Positions 42,220 through 44,176 of a stretch of 44,176 nucleotides of DNA are shown one piece after another. Numbering within the stretch: position 1 is the stretch's first letter; each line of letters opens with the position of its first letter. The stretch is from an uncultured Metabacillus sp. (lineage in GTDB: Bacteria; Bacillota; Bacilli; Bacillales; Bacillaceae): assembly GCF_947503125.1 (NCBI RefSeq), contig NZ_CANNCR010000037.1, positions 1 through 44,176 of the forward strand, written 5' to 3'. The notes under the pieces were generated by a model. That model worked only from the letters and a program-made list of their open reading frames with translations. It was not told the DNA's origin and searched no databases. A program made the position numbers and the translations under genes.

Positions 42220-42759
42220 TCATCCCATTAGAAACCTATTCCTATTAATATCCTTAAGTTCTGGATATTTTTCCATCAATTCTAACGCCAAACTAAAGCT
42301 TTCATCTTTTGAAAAAATATACTTATAGGATTGAAATACTTGAAGTTCATTATAGAAATTTATGTAATCTTCAGGAATATGAATAAATCTATTGTATAAA
42401 GACAAATCACTTTGAAAATGTTCAACTTCTCTCATCACTAAAGCTAATTTCGGTGTAATAGGAAAAATTATTTCTACACCTTTACTGCCTATCCCTTGAT
42501 GTTCTTCATGACCATACAAGACCAATGGATTGTCGGATGTATAAAATAAGTTATCTGTTTCGTTAACAGCAAAAATCCAAATATGTTTTAAAAATATCTT
42601 TGCAAAAGATTCTAATAGTTCTGTGTCTATCAATTGATCATTATGAATTAAATTAATCCTATTTTCTTTCAACTTTATTTCTAAACTATCCAGAAATTCA
42701 GAGTTAATTTCATCTTTTAACCCCTTCTGGAGTAATAACTTTGTACCTTTTTCATACAT
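42220..42759 (-). pseudogene. DUF4238-family protein, N-terminus cut by an IS21 element
   Basis: About 180 residues of the C-terminal half of a DUF4238 protein: FAVNETDNLFYTSDNPLVLY then GHEEHQGIGSKGVEIIFPIT and PKLALVMRE, with FYNELQVFQSYKYIFSKDES near the end. Full proteins are about 280-300 residues. The upstream part is replaced by the terminus of an IS21-type element at 42760, so this is an insertion-truncated gene. DUF4238 proteins are common in accessory and defence-rich regions; no activity is known. Confidence 0.7.
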
Positions 42760-42795
42760 TGTAAGCGTCAAGTGAAATTGAACACTTTTTGCTAA

Positions 42796-43563
42796 TTAAT
42801 TTTGAACAGTTTCTTCTTCAAAAATGGAAGAACGATGTTTCATTCTATAGCTATCTCCATTTAAATACAGAATTTCTGAACGATGAACAATTCGGTCTAA
42901 GATTGCCGTTGTAATAGCTGGATCTCCTATCAGTTCTCCCCAATCAGATGGACCTTTATTTGAAGTTAGAATAATTGATGCATTGTTATAAAGGTCATTG
43001 ATTAAATGAAAGAATAAGTTTGCTTCTCTTTGGTCCATAGCCATAAACATAAGGTCATCAATGATGATTAAATTTGAACCGCGAATTCTTTTTAAACGGT
43101 TTTGGGATTTCCTTGTTATTTCCTCCGTTTTTAAAGTGTGTACTAGTTCTCCCATAGAGATAAAAGAAACTTTGTAGCCCTTATATATTGCCTCTAGACC
43201 TAGCCCTACGGCCAAGTGAGTTTTACCTACACCTGGCGGTCCAAGTAGGATTAGGTTAAACATTTGATCAAGCCATGATAGCTCTCCTAATTGCTTAAAT
43301 TGCCTTCGGCTTAAGGATTGCTGCTCTTCAATATCAAATTCATTTAATGTTTTATGGAAAGGGAAAGCAGCCCATTTTAAGCGCTTTTCAACTTGTTTCT
43401 CTTCTCTTCGTTTTTGTTCATAGCCCAATAATTCCCGAAGGAATTGGTGATAGGTCCAATCATCTAATTCTGCTTTTTGAATTAAATCGGGTACAATTTT
43501 GGCTGTCTCTGCAAAATTTAACGACTTTAATTGCTGTTGAATAGAAACTATATTGTTATGCAT
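42796..43563 (-). CDS. istB: IS21-family helper ATPase
   Basis: 255 residues, the AAA+ helper of the IstA transposase. The N-terminal IstB domain is followed by Walker A LLGPPGVGKTHLAVGLG (about 101-117) and Walker B LIIIDDLMFMAMDQREA (about 163-179). The sensor region IILTSNKGPSDWGELIGDPA with TTAILDRIVHRSEIL is typical. ATG 43563 overlaps the istA stop by 1 nt (TAATG), so translation is coupled. Full length, no frameshift. Confidence 0.93.
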   Translation of the reverse strand: MHNNIVSIQQQLKSLNFAETAKIVPDLIQKAELDDWTYHQFLRELLGYEQKRREEKQVEKRLKWAAFPFHKTLNEFDIEEQQSLSRRQFKQLGELSWLDQMFNLILLGPPGVGKTHLAVGLGLEAIYKGYKVSFISMGELVHTLKTEEITRKSQNRLKRIRGSNLIIIDDLMFMAMDQREANLFFHLINDLYNNASIILTSNKGPSDWGELIGDPAITTAILDRIVHRSEILYLNGDSYRMKHRSSIFEEETVQN

Positions 43564-44176
43564 TACTGTACTCCTTTAAAAAAGTTCATGTAGTCATCCA
43601 AATCTCGAACTGCAGGTTTTGCTTCAATCAAAGCTTTGTCCATTTCGTGCAAAGGTTTTATAAGCGTATCTGTTAAAATTTGATGCGACTGTTCAGTGTT
43701 CAATGAGCGGTGTCGTTTTATATACTGAATGACATCGCTAAAATCATTTGCACTAAACAACTTTCGTTTTATACATTCCTGAAGTGCCTCATTTTTTAGG
43801 GTTTCTTCTAATCCTTCAATTGTTCTGCTTATTAATTGAAGTTGGTCCCGAATGTATCGTGGATAATTTCGATGAACATTTTCCAAAAAGTACGTTGCCT
43901 GTTCTAAATTGCTAAATTTCGAGGCAATAGTAGCGATATACTCTGGTATACCTTTGGTTCTATCTCGAGTATGTTGCCGGTCTTGAATTAGCTTTCCTCG
44001 TCCATTATCAAGTGTGTGGACTGCTATAATTGGACCATCATGATTTTCTCTAATCTCGAGACGATTATCTTCATTAATTGTTAAATAGATGATTTTATCT
44101 TTTTTGTATGTTCCGAGAGGAACTGAATAGCGGTTGGATTTATATAAAATCGTATTGTCCTTACGGACGTATCTTG
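43563..44176 (-). CDS. istA: IS21-family transposase, C-terminal part, cut by window edge
   Basis: About 204 codons to the edge. Read from the right edge: RYVRKDNTILYKSNRYSVPL with GTYKK, then GPIIAVHTLDNGRGKLIQDR, and the C-terminal helices RSLNTEQSHQILTDTLIKPL with YMNFFKGVQ. RYxVP and the following beta domain match the C-terminal Mu-like segment of IstA; the catalytic DDE core lies beyond the window. It is followed by istB with a 1-nt overlap. A shorter in-frame start at 43886 is internal and is not the real start. Confidence 0.88.
   Translation of the reverse strand, partial: RYVRKDNTILYKSNRYSVPLGTYKKDKIIYLTINEDNRLEIRENHDGPIIAVHTLDNGRGKLIQDRQHTRDRTKGIPEYIATIASKFSNLEQATYFLENVHRNYPRYIRDQLQLISRTIEGLEETLKNEALQECIKRKLFSANDFSDVIQYIKRHRSLNTEQSHQILTDTLIKPLHEMDKALIEAKPAVRDLDDYMNFFKGVQ

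Larger units (their letters stand above)
42760..44176 (-). mobile_element. IS21-family insertion sequence, partial
   Basis: The element end lies at about 42760 (TGTAAGCGTCAAGTG...). Repeats of TTGAACA at 42778-42784 and 42802-42808 (24 bp apart) are the multiple terminal repeats to which IstA binds. istB and the C-terminal part of istA follow in the usual order; the other end lies beyond the window. Confidence 0.8.

Noticed and set aside
1-44176. tRNA or rRNA genes and known riboswitches
   Set aside because: No tRNA cloverleaf ends, rRNA-like stretches or recognisable riboswitch cores were seen on either strand by eye; a covariance search was not possible.

Overview
The window is low-GC, AT-rich DNA with strong GGAGG-type ribosome binding sites, UUG and GUG starts, cre (CcpA) sites, a CodY box, a Spo0E-family regulator, an Fbp-like protein and a CcdB/CcdC pair. 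This points to an aerobic endospore-forming Bacillaceae (Neobacillus, Peribacillus or similar; the genus is an inference). It reads as a chromosomal segment for plant-sugar and overflow-metabolite use, with both edges formed by insertion sequences and with many decaying genes.

Left edge (1-1200): an IS110-family element, cut by the window edge, lies inside the transposase gene of a second IS110-family element. Its non-coding 5' end carries the stem-loop layout expected of a bridge RNA. Positions 1200-3870 hold a NUDIX hydrolase, a small ORF and CodY-box-linked ilvD. Positions 3880-13120 hold glycan-use genes: a GH127 beta-L-arabinofuranosidase with a divergent AraC regulator, a GH105 unsaturated-glycuronyl hydrolase, and a glucose/maltose-type PTS EIICB overlapping an EEP-family phosphohydrolase. 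DUF454, ASCH and membrane-protein genes lie between them.

Centre (13190-22100): a complete acetoin / 2,3-butanediol catabolic locus. It comprises acoR, a butanediol dehydrogenase gene (bdhA) and acoABCL (order acoA-acoB-acoC-acoL on the minus strand). BdhA oxidises butanediol to acetoin, and the E1/E2/E3 complex cleaves acetoin to acetaldehyde and acetyl-CoA. A perfect -24/-12 (sigma-54) promoter precedes acoA, with a 14+14 bp inverted repeat upstream as the probable AcoR site. On the other side of that repeat a second, divergent sigma-54-type promoter points at a 53-codon Spo0E-family gene. This suggests that acetoin use and sporulation timing are wired to one activator, and it is the most interesting signal in the window.

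Positions 22100-29300: a frameshifted LysR gene, a methyltransferase, a beta-lactamase-fold serine hydrolase, and two fusion scars (AraC N-terminus joined to a GH27 C-terminus; GH18 N-terminus joined to an APH-kinase C-terminus). Small ORFs, a dispersed repeat also present at 8562, and a sorbitol-dehydrogenase-like gene follow. Positions 29500-35020 carry an inositol/sugar-type set: two sugar-phosphate isomerase/epimerase proteins, a Gfo/Idh/MocA oxidoreductase and an AraC regulator, plus DUF3298 and DUF3891 proteins.

Right part (35200-44176): a cytochrome c peroxidase-like gene and an alcohol dehydrogenase gene, both broken by in-frame TAA codons; a candidate small RNA; DUF2621, ccdC and ccdB without ccdA; then a degraded accessory zone with a nuclease-helicase N-terminus, a large serine recombinase remnant and a DUF4238 remnant, closed by an IS21-family element that runs off the right edge.
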